Of a stretch of DNA of 64,000 nt, positions 12,459 through 23,754 are shown piece after piece. Source of the stretch: Anaspis maculata (taxonomy: Eukaryota; Arthropoda; Insecta; Coleoptera; Scraptiidae); assembly GCA_949128115.1 (NCBI GenBank), contig OX421964.1, forward strand, positions 21,724,892 through 21,788,891, read 5' to 3'. The notes below the pieces were generated by a model, which saw only the letters and a program-made list of their open reading frames with translations, ran no database searches and was not told where the DNA came from. Position 1 is the first letter of the stretch. Each line of letters starts with the position of its first letter. Made by a program: the position numbers and the translations under genes.

Positions 12459-13527
12459 TGTAATGAATTCCCGCGGTACCGCCAATGCTCCGGCGAGCGC
12501 ATCGGGTGGGGAGGTGCACTCGCGTAGCGTGCGCGCATCTCTCCCACCACCGACCGCGTCCATATAACGGCGCACACGGCCACCGGACGGCCAGTCTCGT
12601 GTTGGCTTCGCTCCGCAAGGAACTCAGCTAAGACAACGACTCCGCCTAGACGTGCTGGTGACAAACCACACAGGCTCTCCTCTCCATAGCGCCTAGACGT
12701 GCTGGTGGTAAACCGCACAGGCTCTCCTCTCCATAGCGCCTAGACGTGCTGGTGGTAAACCGCACAGGCTCTCCTCTCCATAGCGCCTAGACGTGCTGGT
12801 GACAAACCGCACAGGCTCTCCTTTCCTTCCGATTTGCCCAACGTGTCTGGTGAACAACCACACGGGCTCCCTTTCGACTGGCCCAACGTGTCTGGTGCAT
12901 AACCACACGGGTCTTTCCTCCCGATTCGCCCAACGTGTCTGGTGTCAAACCACACGGGCTCTCCTCCGACTGGCCCAACGTGTCTGGTGCATAACCACAC
13001 GGGTCTTTCCTCCCGATTCGCCCAACGTGTCTGGTGTCAAACCACACGGGCTCTCCTCCGACTGGCCCAACGTGTCTGGTGCATAACCACACGGGTCTTT
13101 CCTCCCGATTCGCCCAACGTGTCTGGTGTCAAACCACACGGGCTCTCCTCCGACTGGCCCAACGTGTCTGGTGCATAACCACACGGGTTTTTCCTCCCGA
13201 TTCGCCCAACGTGTCTGGTGTCAAACCGCACGGGCTCTCCTCCGACTGGCCCAACGTGCCTGGTGCATAACCACACGGGTCTTTCCTCCCGATTCGCCCA
13301 ACGTGCCTGGTGTCAAACCACACGGGCTCTCCTCTCCATACGCACACGTCCAAACGCGCCAAGCCTACACAGACTCGTGCAACGTTTTCGCTAACAAATC
13401 TCTTTGTCCTCGTGCCATCATCTACGACCCCCGACTCTCGAGCAGGAATCTACGATCGCCCACCCTTTAATTTTTTAAATAAAAGAATCTACAGACCCTC
13501 GTCTTTTCATTTTCCACGTTTTTAACA
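12459..13527 (+). mobile_element. LTR of a retrotransposon with internal tandem repeats
   Basis: Proposed ends TGTAATGA at 12459 and TTAACA at 13527. AATAAA sits at 13478-13483, ~45 bp before the right end, as expected for the R region. It is followed at 13536-13542 by TGGCGCC, which matches the start of a Lys-type tRNA primer-binding site. The region is much more GC-rich than its surroundings. No gag-pol follows, so only the LTR and ~85 bp of leader remain. The left boundary is less certain than the right. Confidence 0.55.
12643..13345. repeat. Tandem repeats of 47 bp and 92 bp
   Basis: Four 47-bp units start at 12643, 12690, 12737 and 12784 (CGCCTAGACGTGCTGGTG). They pass into a ~92-bp dimeric unit (GCCCAACGTGTCTGGTG twice per unit) with GCATAACC landmarks at 12897, 12989, 13081, 13173 and 13265. 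The 92-bp period is not divisible by 3, yet stop codons are rare, so long overlapping frames appear on both strands. Those frames are not counted as genes. Confidence 0.9.
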
Positions 13528-13535
13528 AAACGTGG

Positions 13536-13615
13536 TGGCGCCTGAGCACCTAACCGGCCCCGTACCCTCGACTAGGTCGAGGAGAGTGCACGCTACCCAA
13601 GCAGTAGCGTCACAT
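13536..13615 (+). promoter_or_regulatory. Primer-binding-site-like sequence and retroelement leader
   Basis: TGGCGCC at 13536-13542, 8 bp after the proposed LTR end, then a GC-rich stretch with a CCTCGACTAGGTCGAGG hairpin at about 13566-13582. GC content falls sharply at about 13615, the likely break point. Confidence 0.45.
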
Positions 13616-14020
13616 ATTGTGGACTTTAATCGAAATTGTTGAGGAAAGTTTCAAAAGCGAGCATCATCTTGCATAATATAAAAATATAGGAGACGAGATC
13701 GCAGAAATGAAGTTGCGGTGGGAGTTTCATATGAATTTCACTTTGTAATGTAATAAAGTCGAATTGTATCCTTTTGTGATAAATATTATGCTAATAAAAA
13801 ATTGTTGCTTCGTTGCTTCTATCAACGTGCAATGAAAATTGGTTTGGAGAAAAATTCAAACTAAGTAGGTAGGTATGGGGTATGGGTACCTCTAAGGACT
13901 GGTATTTCCATATCTTGACGAAGTATCTGATGATAATCACAAGATAGATATAATTATTAATAGTAAAGTTTTTTAGCCGAATTGTGCCTCAGTGTTGCAA
14001 CGGATTTGGTATAACTCATC
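13616..14020. other. AT-rich spacer
   Basis: Nothing recognised. Confidence 0.4.
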
Positions 14021-14024
14021 GACA

Positions 14025-14460
14025 CTCAACTCATCGACAGGATAACTTGCCGGTCGGGTAACAGAATATCCCAGCCAAAAATATCCCGGCAATAATATCC
14101 CAACCGAAAATATCCCCGCGACAAAATATCCCATGCCAAAAATATCCCCGCCAATAATATCCCGGCCAAAAATATCCCCGCGACAAAATATCCCATGCCA
14201 AAAATATCCCCGCCAATAATATCCCGGCCAAAAATATCCCCGCGACAAAATATCCCTTGCCAAAAATATCCCCGCCAATAATATCCCGGTCAAGAAGATC
14301 CCCGCGACAAAATATTCCAGGCCAAAAATATCCCCGCCAATAATATCCCGGCTAAAAATATCCCCGCGACAAAATATCCCCGCCAATAATAAATAACCCA
14401 GCCAAAAAGACCCCACCCAAAAATATCCCCGTGACAAAATCCCCAATCTGGAAATATCGT
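14025..14460. repeat. Minisatellite 1 (ATATCCC family)
   Basis: The words CCAAAAATATCCCCGC, AATAATATCCCGG and GACAAAATATCCC alternate with a unit of about 61 bp. Reverse-complement units of the same family occur at 16440-16620. A short CTCATCGACAGGATAAC phrase of minisatellite 5 precedes it at 14025-14050. Confidence 0.85.
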
Positions 14461-14497
14461 AAGGAGAGGTAACAGCTCTTCAGCCACCGGATCTAGG

Positions 14498-14672
14498 ATA
14501 AAACGTCCCCGGAAAAAATGTCTCTCACAATACGTCCCGTGGAAATTACGTCCCCGGGAAAAAAACATCCCAAGGAAAAGACGTCCCAGGGAAAATACAT
14601 CCCCAGGAAAATACGTCTTAGGGGAAAAAAGTCCCTCGGAAGAAACGTCCCTGGGAAAATACGTCTCCCTTC
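14498..14672. repeat. Minisatellite 2 (ACGTCCC family)
   Basis: About nine imperfect ~18-bp units of the form AAAATACGTCCCNGGGAA. Confidence 0.8.
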
Positions 14673-14779
14673 TGGATTACTCTGGATATTCACTCTGATA
14701 AGCTTCTTTGCGTCGTCATATTACTTCTCCATCAGTGGAGACTGCCTCTTGTGTCCTTTTTGCGTGTGCTAAGCAGAGC

Positions 14780-16390
14780 TTCAAACGATATCGAAAACAC
14801 AAGGAGGCCCAGTGAAGTTTCATAGCTTTCATAGCTCAAAAAACACAGGAGCTCATTAGGACTCCAAACGACACATGAGGACACAAGGGGGCCCAATAGA
14901 GATCCAAATGCTACGGAAAAATGCAAGGCAGTAAGGCTTCAAACGATACTGAAGACACAAGGGGGCCCATTGGAGCTTTACATAACAATGAAGGAAAAAA
15001 GAGGGCTCACTGGTACTCTAGAAGCCAACAAAAACATAAGTGGTCCAATTAGGCTCCATCTCGGGCTCTGAACTACACTTGAGGGCACAAGGGGACCCGA
15101 TAGGGCTCCGAATATCACATCAAGACACAAGGCGCTCACTTATGCTCCAAGAGTCTCGGAAGATGTGAGGGGGCTCAGCAGCGCTTCAAAAGACATTGAA
15201 GAAATAGGGGGGCTCAATGGAGCTCTGGATAGCAAGTAGGCAACAGGGGGCTAACAAGGGTTCCAAACTACACTTCAGACACAAGGGGCCCCATATAGCT
15301 CCGAAAGCCATAGAAAAACTTTAAAGGAGGCCCGCAATGAAGCTATACAGGGTGTTTCAGGGATGATAGCAAAAAATTCAACTGTGAGTAGATTTCGTCA
15401 AAATATGACGAAAACCTTCATACCATTTTGCAAAATTCGGCCTAATAACGAAGATACAGCCCTCCAAAGTTCACTTTTTTCGGATTTCAAAAATTTGTAA
15501 CTCAGGAACGTTTCGACGAATTTAGCTTTAATTCAGCAAAAGCTGGTTCGTCATAATTATCTATGAACCTGTCAAATTTGAGAAGAATCCAACCGGTGAT
15601 GAAGGAGTTATGATGGATCACCTTAAGTCAACTTTTCATCGGATGCTTCTAAATTATTGACCCTCATAACTCCTACATCACTGATTGGATTCTTCTCAAA
15701 TTTGGCAGGTTCATAGATAATTATGACAAACCAGCTTTTGCTGAATTGAAGCTGAATTTGTTAAAACGTTCTTGAGTTACAAATTTTTGAAATCCGAAAA
15801 AAGTGAACTTTGGGGGGCTGTATCTTCGTCATTAGGCCGAACTTTGAAAAATGGTACATAGGTTTTCGTCATATTTTGACAAGATCTACTCACAGTTAAT
15901 TTTTTTGCTATCATCCCTGAAACACCCTGTATAATAGAAGAAGGCAAAGGGGGGTTACTGGAATTTTGATAGTCATGAAAAAAACATGATGGGGCTTATC
16001 AGGGCAAATTATACTTGAGAATACAAAGAGGACCCAATTTGGGGCCGAATATCAGATAAAGGCACAAGGGGCCTACTAGTGCTCGGAAAGCCTCGGAAAA
16101 GTGCAAAGGGGCTCAACAGAGCTTCGAACGGTATTGAAAACACAAGGGGGCCCAATGGAGCTCTGTGTAACAAAACAACTTGAAATTGGACTCACCGGTA
16201 TCTATTCCGAAAGTCAATTAAAAACATAATGGGGCACAACAGGGCTCCAACTACACTTGAAGATACAATGGGGGCCTAACAGGGCTCTCAACATGACATG
16301 ATGGCACACCGCTGTTTGCTGCTTCGAAAATCATAAAAAATGCGAGAGGACTCAGCAGGACTTTGAATTATATTGAAGACAGAATGAAGA
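14780..16390. repeat. Minisatellite 3 (GACACAAGGGG family), copy 1
   Basis: Degenerate phrases such as GACACAAGGGGGC, GCTCAGCAG and GGGCTCCAAACGACACTTGA repeat every ~50-65 bp. Palindrome C (15346-15931) interrupts it. The same phrases recur in the same orientation at 38330-40470. Confidence 0.85.
15346..15931. mobile_element. Palindrome C: CAGGGTGTTTC foldback element with TA duplication
   Basis: Element 15348-15929 begins CAGGGTGTTTCAGGGATGAT and ends with its reverse complement. It is flanked by TA at 15346-15347 and 15930-15931. Arms are about 270-280 bp with a ~36-bp centre. The TA target suggests mobilisation by a Tc1/mariner-superfamily transposase (inference). It is inserted in minisatellite 3. 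Confidence 0.85.
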
Positions 16391-16439
16391 CGATACTTTA
16401 GAGGACAATAGACTCGTTATCGGGTGGGTCTGAAATTGT

Positions 16440-16620
16440 CTATATTTTTGCCCGGGACATTATTGGAGGGGATATTATTGACGGGGATAGTTTTGGCTCG
16501 GATATTTTTTCGCGGGGATATTTTTGGCTGGGATATTTTTGGCCTAGGATATTATGTCGCGGGGATATTATTGCAGGGATATTTGTGGTTGGGATATTTT
16601 TGGCTGGGATATTTTGTCGC
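16440..16620. repeat. Minisatellite 1 in inverted orientation
   Basis: GGGATATTTTTGGCTGGGATATT-type units, reverse complement of 14025-14460. Open frames rich in G-Y-F/D-I are by-products. Confidence 0.85.
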
Positions 16621-16805
16621 CGCACCAACTTGCCGACAACCAACTCATTGACAAGACAACTCGTCGACAGGACAACTCACCGACAATAAAACTCACCGAC
16701 AGGATAACTCGCCGACAGAACAATTCATCGACAAGACAACTTGCCGACACTTAACTCATCGCCAGGATAACCTGCCGACACCCTACTCATCGACAGGAGA
16801 ACTAT
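16621..16805. repeat. Minisatellite 5 (CGACAGGACAACTCA family)
   Basis: About ten ~17-bp units of the form CTCACCGACAGGACAA. Inverted units recur at 17338-17580. Confidence 0.85.
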
Positions 16806-16878
16806 GAAAACTTGCCGACAGCACCTGACCCCGTCCTGTTGTATTCGAATCAAAGAGCTCAATTATTGCCTGACTTGA

Positions 16879-17073
16879 GGAGCTTGTGGTGTGGTGGTCA
16901 GCACGTTCGACTACCACACCACAGGTCGTGAGTTCAAGTCCCACTGTGCGGGCGCTGGTGCGATAATGCCGACCCCATGCGATGTTACACGGCTTCATCA
17001 TGTCCAAGTTGTCTTCTCATCAAATAACTTAGTTGCTCGACTTTATCTGACCGGGTCGACAATAAAAAAAAAA
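16879..17073 (+). mobile_element. tRNA-derived SINE, copy 2
   Basis: Starts GGAGCTTGTGGTGTGGTGG. A-box-like TGGTGGTCAGCACG is followed by the B-box-like GAGTTCAAGTCCC, then a body sharing TGCCGACCCCATGCGATGTT with copy 1. It ends GGGTCGACAATAAAA with an A-run. At 195 bp it is shorter than copy 1. It lies between two inverted arrays of minisatellite 5. Confidence 0.8.
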
Positions 17074-17337
17074 CTGGGACCTGACGAGGTCCACGTACAC
17101 TGCTTTGACATGTCTAAGTTGTCTTTAAGGCGATTCACTTTGCATTTTGTGTTAAAAAAAAAGCCACCTGGCAAAGTTGTAGCATGGAACTCAGACATAC
17201 CAAATCAGCTTTCTAGCCAAATTTGCACCCCGTGTAGAGTGGCGCGGGGGTCTCTGAAAGTTGGAGGTTTGAGAGTTTTTCCAAACCACGCTACAATATT
17301 TTGATTATTTTCGTAAGTTGAAGGTGTTATCGTATAA
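17074..17337. other. Spacer with partial SINE-like duplication
   Basis: 17090-17145 repeats a CATGTC(C/T)AAGTTGTCTT phrase found in the SINE body. The rest is unassigned. Confidence 0.35.
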
Positions 17338-17580
17338 GTTCTCTTGTTGATGATTTGTCCTTTTGTCGAGTTATCCTGTCGATGGGTCGTCCTGTCGGTG
17401 AGTTGTCTTGTCGGCCAGTTGTCCTGTTGACGAGTTGTCTTGTCGGTGAGTTGTCTTGTTGGTGAGTTCTCTTGTCGGCGAGTTGTCTTGCCGGTGAGTT
17501 GTCTTGTCGATGAGTTGGGTGTCGGAAAGTTATCCTGTCCATGAGTTATGGGTGTCAACGAGTTGTCCGACTCCCAATGA
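17338..17580. repeat. Minisatellite 5 in inverted orientation
   Basis: TGAGTTGTCTTGTCGG-type units, reverse complement of 16621-16805. Open frames rich in R-Q-D-N-S are by-products. Confidence 0.85.
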
Positions 17581-17637
17581 AACTTGCCAAGTCTATGCTT
17601 GCTTATACGCCTGGATGGGTGGACAACCAAACATACT

Positions 17638-17810
17638 TCACTTTTCCCGCTTTTGGGACTGCTTGGCCGGTGATCACCTAGTGTCAGGACGCCATCTTGT
17701 TATGTTTTCTTCTTGCAGTTCGAGGATAGAGCTCTTGAGAGTGTTGAAATCGACTTGACCACTAGTTTGAACACGATATGAACCAGAAATTATGCTGTTA
17801 TAAGGTGTAT
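17638..17810 (+). repeat. Dispersed repeat (pairs with 22806-22960)
   Basis: Shares in the same order ACTTTTCCCGCTTTTGG, GATCA/TC-CTAGT, ACGCCATC(T/C)TG, AGAGCTCTT and GA(A/G)ATC(G/A)ACTT with 22806-22960. Confidence 0.55.
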
Positions 17811-17814
17811 GTTT

Positions 17815-18010
17815 ATAATTATAGGGTGTCGCATTCAAAATGGAAAAGATACATGTCACACCCTGTATACGGTACGAATTAGAAACTTTTAGACAATCGA
17901 TTCAAGATCCCTGGGAAAAATCGTTGAGAAAAAATTCAAAGTTTTTCGAAGTGTCTTGAAGGGGAATCTTCTAGCTGGAGGTGAATTTTATCGTGAACAC
18001 ACATTCCTTG
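17815..18010 (+). mobile_element. CAGGGTGT-type MITE (pairs with 47598-47795)
   Basis: Contains TAGGGTGTCGCATTC, ACACCCTGTA, TAGACAATCGATTCAAGATC and a CACGATAAAATTCACC-related end; found inverted at 47598-47795. Confidence 0.55.
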
Positions 18011-18563
18011 ATTTTTCTCGTCCATTTTTGCCGCGAATTAAATGAGGTGGGCTTCAGTGGAAAGATGCCCGATGGCAATCACTTGCCGAATACAATTGAA
18101 AATTATAGGAAATTCACTGGGAGATAGTGTGGTGTTCTAATCTGTATTGTTAAGATCCTGTGTTTTTATCTTCATAATGTTTTATTTATATTTTATATTT
18201 TTGAATGTTACCAGAAGAGAGTGAAAGATCGGCCAGAGCTGAACTCTCTCCTCAACTTGATTTGTATTGCCACTACATTTAGTCCAGTCAAAATAGGTTT
18301 TAACCGGAAAGAAATTCGGAAGTTGACGAAATTTGGTGGATCAATGCAAAATTTAACGTGGAATAACATACTGAAATTCCCGAAAATTCCAATGCTTGGC
18401 TTTTTTTCTAGGACCAATAAAAGAGCGCCATCCTTGTAAATTTTCGATTTTTTCTGAATAACTTGTAAAGTATCCCCTTTAGAACACAAAAACCAGCAAA
18501 GCAAATGTAGCGCGTTAAATTCTCAAGAGATCAGTATCAAATTCATCACTTTGTGGTTAATAG
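18011..18563. other. Unique spacer
   Basis: Overlapping 98-codon (minus) and 72-codon (plus) frames have no family signature. Confidence 0.4.
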
Positions 18564-19711
18564 TCTCCGAGATACAGCGTCTGCTAGAACGCAGTGAAAA
18601 TGACTCAAAATTTATTTCCGGATTTTTCGTAACAATTTGCATAGTGTCAGTTCAAGGGCTGTAACGTGGACAGCAAATGTGCGGATTTCAGTGTGTTTTA
18701 CAATCTTGGAGAGCCAATTCAATATTTGGTATCACACTTTTGTCTAGAAGTCGCCAACTTCAAAATGGTACTTTTCCTCGACCTTTCAAATCTATACTTG
18801 AAGTTCCGAAGAATCCCCAAAAATCGATTATTTTCATACCATACCATTTGTTTCTTTTTCCAATAATGGAAAAACCATCTGGAGAATATGTGAAGGATTG
18901 AATACCAAAAAAATAACATGTTTCAGAATCTTTTTCCTAGTGATGGTTCCTGAGGTATATGGGTTAAAAGACTAAAACGACCTACTTGGAAAAAAAATTG
19001 GTAGTTCGGACACTAACTGCTGAATACTGTACGGACCTTGCATTTTAGGTGTAAGATGCCACTTGACAGACGTGGAAAGTACATAAATATATTCACTACG
19101 TCTGCTAAGTGGCATTTTGTATCATCAAATGATAAGATAAGATAGATAAGATAAATTTTATTGGTTGTCAAGGCGCATAACAACATGTCCAAAACTGTAT
19201 AACAAAAAACATAATAACATAAAAACATAATGCAAGGTCCGTACAGTATTCAGCAGTTAGTGTCCGGACTACCTATATTTTTCTCCAAATAGGTCGTTTT
19301 AGTCTTTCAACCCATATAACTCAGAAACCATCACCGGGAAAAACATTCTGAGACATCCTATGTTTTTGGTATCCACATCTTCACATATTTCCTGGATGGT
19401 TTTGCTCTACTCGGAAAAGTAGGCAAATGGCATGGTATCAAAATAATCGATCTTTGGGGATTCTTCGGGACTTCAAGTATCGATTTCAAAGGTTGAGGAA
19501 AAGTACCATTTTGAAGCTGGCGACTTCTGGACAAAAGTGTGATACCGAATGTTGAATTGGCTTTCCAAAAATGTGAAACACGTTGAAATCCGCACATTTT
19601 CTGTCCACGTTACAGCCCCTGAACTGACACTATGCAAATTGTTACGTAAAATCCGGAAATAAATTTTGAGTCATTTTCACTGCGTTCTAGCAGACGCTGT
19701 ATCTCAAAGAC
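18564..19711. mobile_element. Large palindrome D (foldback element)
   Basis: Left arm 18564-19044 and right arm 19228-19711 are reverse complements (outer word GAGATACAGCGTCTGCTAGA, inner word ATGCAAGGTCC). The 183-bp centre holds a further hairpin (AGATGCCACTTG..AAGTGGCATTTT, about 19054-19120) and a GATAA microsatellite with AATAAA on the minus strand (19128-19165) that looks like a LINE 3' tail. Confidence 0.85.
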
Positions 19712-20021
19712 GTTTGTATGCCAGTTATGGGGGAATTAACGTTTTTTTTTGGTGGAATAGTCAATGCGAATTGACATTTCATCTCACCTTTCCTACCTTT
19801 ATTCTTTCCAAAAATGAGTTTTGTTGTCACCTAGTGAATTCAATGGATAATCTAGTCCTTTGGGCAGATATACCAACTGTTCTATGACTAGAGCAGAATC
19901 ATTTGAAAAATATGTTCCCTAAATTTTGATTTTGTAGTGACGTCAAGCATTGTATGAAAAAGCAAAAATGTTCTGACTTGCGAAAATAATATACTCTAGA
20001 TGGTACCAATGCATTTGAGTA
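19712..20021. other. Unique spacer
   Basis: Nothing recognised. Confidence 0.35.
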
Positions 20022-20250
20022 ACATCTGTATCCCGTACACTTTCCATTCTCAGTAGAATGACTTTTTGGAGCTAAAATACAGTCACAAGCTAGAGGGCTA
20101 CGGCTACAGCTGATGCGCACCCGCAAAGTTTTGGAGAGAAACTATCAGCGGCCGATCCGCCTTCTCCCAGCGCTCAAGCTTGTCACTTTATTTTTGCCCC
20201 AAAAAGTCATTCAACTGAAAAAAAGAAAGTGTATGGGATATAGCTACTAT
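20022..20250. repeat. Hairpin element with GGGCTACGGCTAC motif, copy 1
   Basis: Arms about 20027-20110 and 20150-20245 are imperfect inverted copies (AATGACTTTTTGG / CCAAAAAGTCATT; CACAAGCTAGAGGG / CAAGCTTGTCAC). The centre GGGCTACGGCTACAGCTGATG is shared with the hairpin at 60138-60322. Confidence 0.6.
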
Positions 20251-20288
20251 ATTCACCCTTGCAGTTGGAGCCTATATACTACTTATAA

Positions 20289-20415
20289 AGAGTGATCAAA
20301 TAAATCTCTCCTCAAAGTATAGGCCTCGGTCTCCTTGGTAGCCACGATTTTCCGCCAAATTTTCTGGAATCATAGGCGAAGGCGACTTGAGGAGAAATTT
20401 ATTCGATCATTCGTT
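20289..20415. repeat. Short inverted-repeat element
   Basis: Ends TGATCAAATAAATCTCTCCTCAA and its near-perfect reverse complement, ~80 bp apart. Probably a small MITE. Confidence 0.6.
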
Positions 20416-22805
20416 ACTTACCACCTTAACACACACAACTTTTGGAAAAGTTTCAAGTTTTGCACAAAATAAACAAAGGCGTCCAGTACGTCCCTGTTAA
20501 ACCTCAGGGGACAAAACAAAGGGGTTTAAAAGGTGTGTACATTGCGGTAGGCAGGTAGCGCAAGGGAGGGATCGTCAATTATCATCCCTAGCAGGGCTTA
20601 CCCCGACCCAGGTGTGCATTTAAGGGTTGCGGTTCCCAGGAAAATACGCAGGATTATGCCTTTCTCCTTCTCTTCGCACAACGCAACCAAATGCAAAACT
20701 CAGAGCTGAGCTGTGGATTTGAACCGTATAAAACCTTGCTTTGAAACAGCAGCACTTTTTATTGACATTTATTCAGTTGTTTCATATTTATTTAGTTCTA
20801 AACATAATAGATTCATAGGAAGCACAAAAAAAGAAAAAAATAATGTAAGAAATAAGTATAACGATAACGGACGAGAAAACTCTGGAGGTTGAAACGAAGT
20901 GGCGGGATAAACGCGCGGATAATTATTTCAGCCACGGTTAGTGTAATAACCTGTTGGGTAATCTCCGAAGTGCCGTTCGTTCTTGGGGTATTGTCTGTTA
21001 ATGAGGCACCGAAGTACAGTTGGCCTCCTGCAGGGGAAAGGTCGGCCCGGCCATGTATTATAAATTGGGATAGGTGTGTACAGGTGGGAAATGGAGGAAG
21101 AAGAGAGGGATAAGGAGCTAAGTGACGCACCAAGATGGGCGCTCGGGGAGCTTCCAGAAAATCCTTTATAATTTCTTTTGTGAAATCCTGGCGCAACCAT
21201 CTCAAGATTTATTTTTATTTTCAAACTAGGTACATTGGAAGTAATTGCTAAGCATCAGTCTTGGTAGTCCAAAGTTTCGGTTGATCTCATATTATTATAG
21301 TTTGTAACAATCTAAAGCATCTGAAGCCCTCTTCTTTCGATAAATCAGATTTGAATAAGCCTGCCTCTGAAATACCTGTTTGAAAGTGACCACAAAGTAG
21401 CGTCTGAAAGCTTGTTGTGAAATATCCGAAACACAGCCATTCCTTTCGCTCCGTTAACTACAATCCATATAGCGATGAGCACCAATGCGTTTATAGCCCC
21501 ACTCGCTGCCATCACTTGACTTTACGCCATCCTTTGTAGTATGTTGTCTTCATTTTATTGCCCGTATTCGAGCACGAAAACTTACGGAAAAAAAAAGAAC
21601 CAAAGAAAATCGCCAATTCATCGCTCTTTTCTTGTCTGGAAGAACAAATTAATATGTGCTTGAGGGCTGATTTTCTTTATTTGAATGTGAAAATAGTAGT
21701 CTACGCCATAGATAGGGTAAAGTCAGGAGAGTTCGGCCACCGGGAGAAACCAATAAGTATGCGGGCATTTCAATGAGATGGCTCATGTGGCGGCTGAAAA
21801 ATTAACTGGACTAACTTGTTGCCGTCATTACCACAACGCTGGGACGCTGCCTTCCTTCTGTCAATATTATCGCTGTGGTACTCTGGTCATTTCCCCTTCA
21901 TCAGAACAAGGCACTCTTTAAATATAATGCGTGGTACGCTTAATCGTCTGGTAGTTTTTCAATAATATAATTTCGTAATAATCTGAATGCACAAAAATAC
22001 TCATGTGAATACCTGTTTACAAAGAAAGTCTTACTTTCTTGACTCAAAAAGAGCCTGTGAAATATTCATCATTTGACAGTTTTGCGGGTAAATAGAATTG
22101 CACATAAAGTGCCAACTACAGGTTAAAAAAAAACGTATGATGAAAAATTCCGACTGCTTCCACGTATTGGAAATGTGTGAGCACGAGAGCAACAGTCGGA
22201 GAAAAACGCAAAACAAGTAGTTCATTAATTGATTCGGCCCGCGAAATTGGTTCTGGCGGCGACGGCGACGAAGCCGACCGACGCCGGGCGTCGTCCGTGT
22301 TGCGGAATTAAAACTCGCCTGTCGGTGAGAGAATAAAAAATAAAATTAATTAGAACGTTTTAGTGGACGTTTAAAAAGGCAAAAGGGAGTACACCGGGCT
22401 GAAGCTCGCGGGGATATTAAAATATGCGCGCGAGCAGAAAGAGTTTGCTGTAGTGCGGCTAGGAGTCGGAAGTTGTGAAAAACGTGCTTTCGCCTATAGC
22501 GGACGGATCGTTTTATTAAGCTCAAGAGAGCCGTATGCATTTTGCAACTGGAATGATTTAATCTCGCGTAGGAACTGTAAATAAGTTTGACATATTATCA
22601 ATTGGAAGCTATGCTGAACAAAGCAAAACTAGGAGCCAGTTCATGGGGAGTTCGAGATTTCAAACTCAAGATTTGTCGCCGATGACAACAGCAATTGGAG
22701 TTGTGAAACTCCTCAATTCTCTGGTTTGTACCCCTGGATTGATAGACAACCTATATCTCGACCTATATTATACTTGTTTCAATTTAACTCAACTATTTTG
22801 AAATG
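20416..22805. other. Mostly unique sequence, no supported gene
   Basis: Contains a 130-codon minus frame (20813-21205) without a recognisable family and a GC-rich CGGCGACGGCGACGAAGCC stretch near 22255-22275. It could be intronic or intergenic host DNA. Confidence 0.4.
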
Positions 22806-23070
22806 AATCACTTTTCCGCTTTTGGAACCGCGTGGTCGATGATCTTCTAGTATAAAAACGCCATCCTGGTGTGCCTTTCTTTTTGTTATTTGATGACAGA
22901 GCTCTTACGAATATTGAGATCAACTTAACCATGAACGTTTATTAGTTATCCTGAAACTACACCACAATTTTTTGTATTGTTACATGTATTGCATTCGTTG
23001 TATATTATTTTTTATATTGTATTTTTGTGAGAGAATACAAAAAAATGTGGTGTACTTTAAACAACACCAC
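22806..23070. repeat. Dispersed repeat and adjacent hairpin
   Basis: 22806-22960 is the partner of 17638-17810. 22945-23055 folds through CACCACAATTTTTTGTATT and its inverted GAATACAAAAAAATGTGGTG. Confidence 0.5.
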
Positions 23071-23754
23071 TGCAAGATTGAATGGATTTTTACCTAATCT
23101 TATTATTTAAAGACACAACAATTAGTTTTAACCTAAAATCCATTCCATTCACTGACTTTTATATGTAGGTATACATGTTGAAGTGTTGTTAAGTAGAAGC
23201 TCGTTTGTTTACCTGACCCTACTTCAAAGCTGTCGACTATAAGCTCGATTTTAATTTCAATTCCAATTACTATAAGCTTTTCTCATGTTCTTGAAACTCA
23301 GAAAATTGTAATTTTCTAGATCTGACCCATCAGAGTCATCAGGTCTGGCTCTGTGTTTACCGGGATCACAACGCGATTATTCGATGGACCTAAGGAAATA
23401 ATAACATTTACTGTGAAAGATACTCGACTAAGGGCAAGGCGGAAACTGTGACTCAGTGAAAGAACAGAAATCAGTACTATGTTGGTAGCTTGAGTTGAAA
23501 AGGATCCAATGGAAATTACTTTTGCGGAAGATTTTCGAATGATTGTGTGAAAATCAGTTTATAGGCCCATTTTTTCATGAAATTTGGTGAAATATCGGTC
23601 GTTAAAAATGTAGCCAATTTCATGAAGCCGATTTCTGAGCATCATAGGTGACCTGCAAATATGAATACTAAGGAGCAAGACGCACATGAATGCGCCTCTA
23701 AGGACCAAAGCAAACCCAGAAGTTTGTTGATAACTAGAGCTCCCAGACTGCGCA
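23071..23754. other. Unassigned sequence upstream of gypsy remnant
   Basis: No readable gag or protease was found; it may hold decayed 5' pol sequence. Confidence 0.35.

Noticed and set aside
12373..13525. Many overlapping frames of 66-136 codons rich in Cys, Arg and His
   Set aside because: They arise from 47- and 92-bp tandem repeats that lack stops in several frames on both strands.
13973..14693. Frames of up to 157 codons with repeated G-Y-F/G-I-F
   Set aside because: Translations of minisatellites 1 and 2; the reading is lost where unit length slips.
20813..21205. 130-codon minus-strand frame
   Set aside because: Considered as a mitochondrial-like or membrane protein, but no conserved motif could be found; left unassigned.
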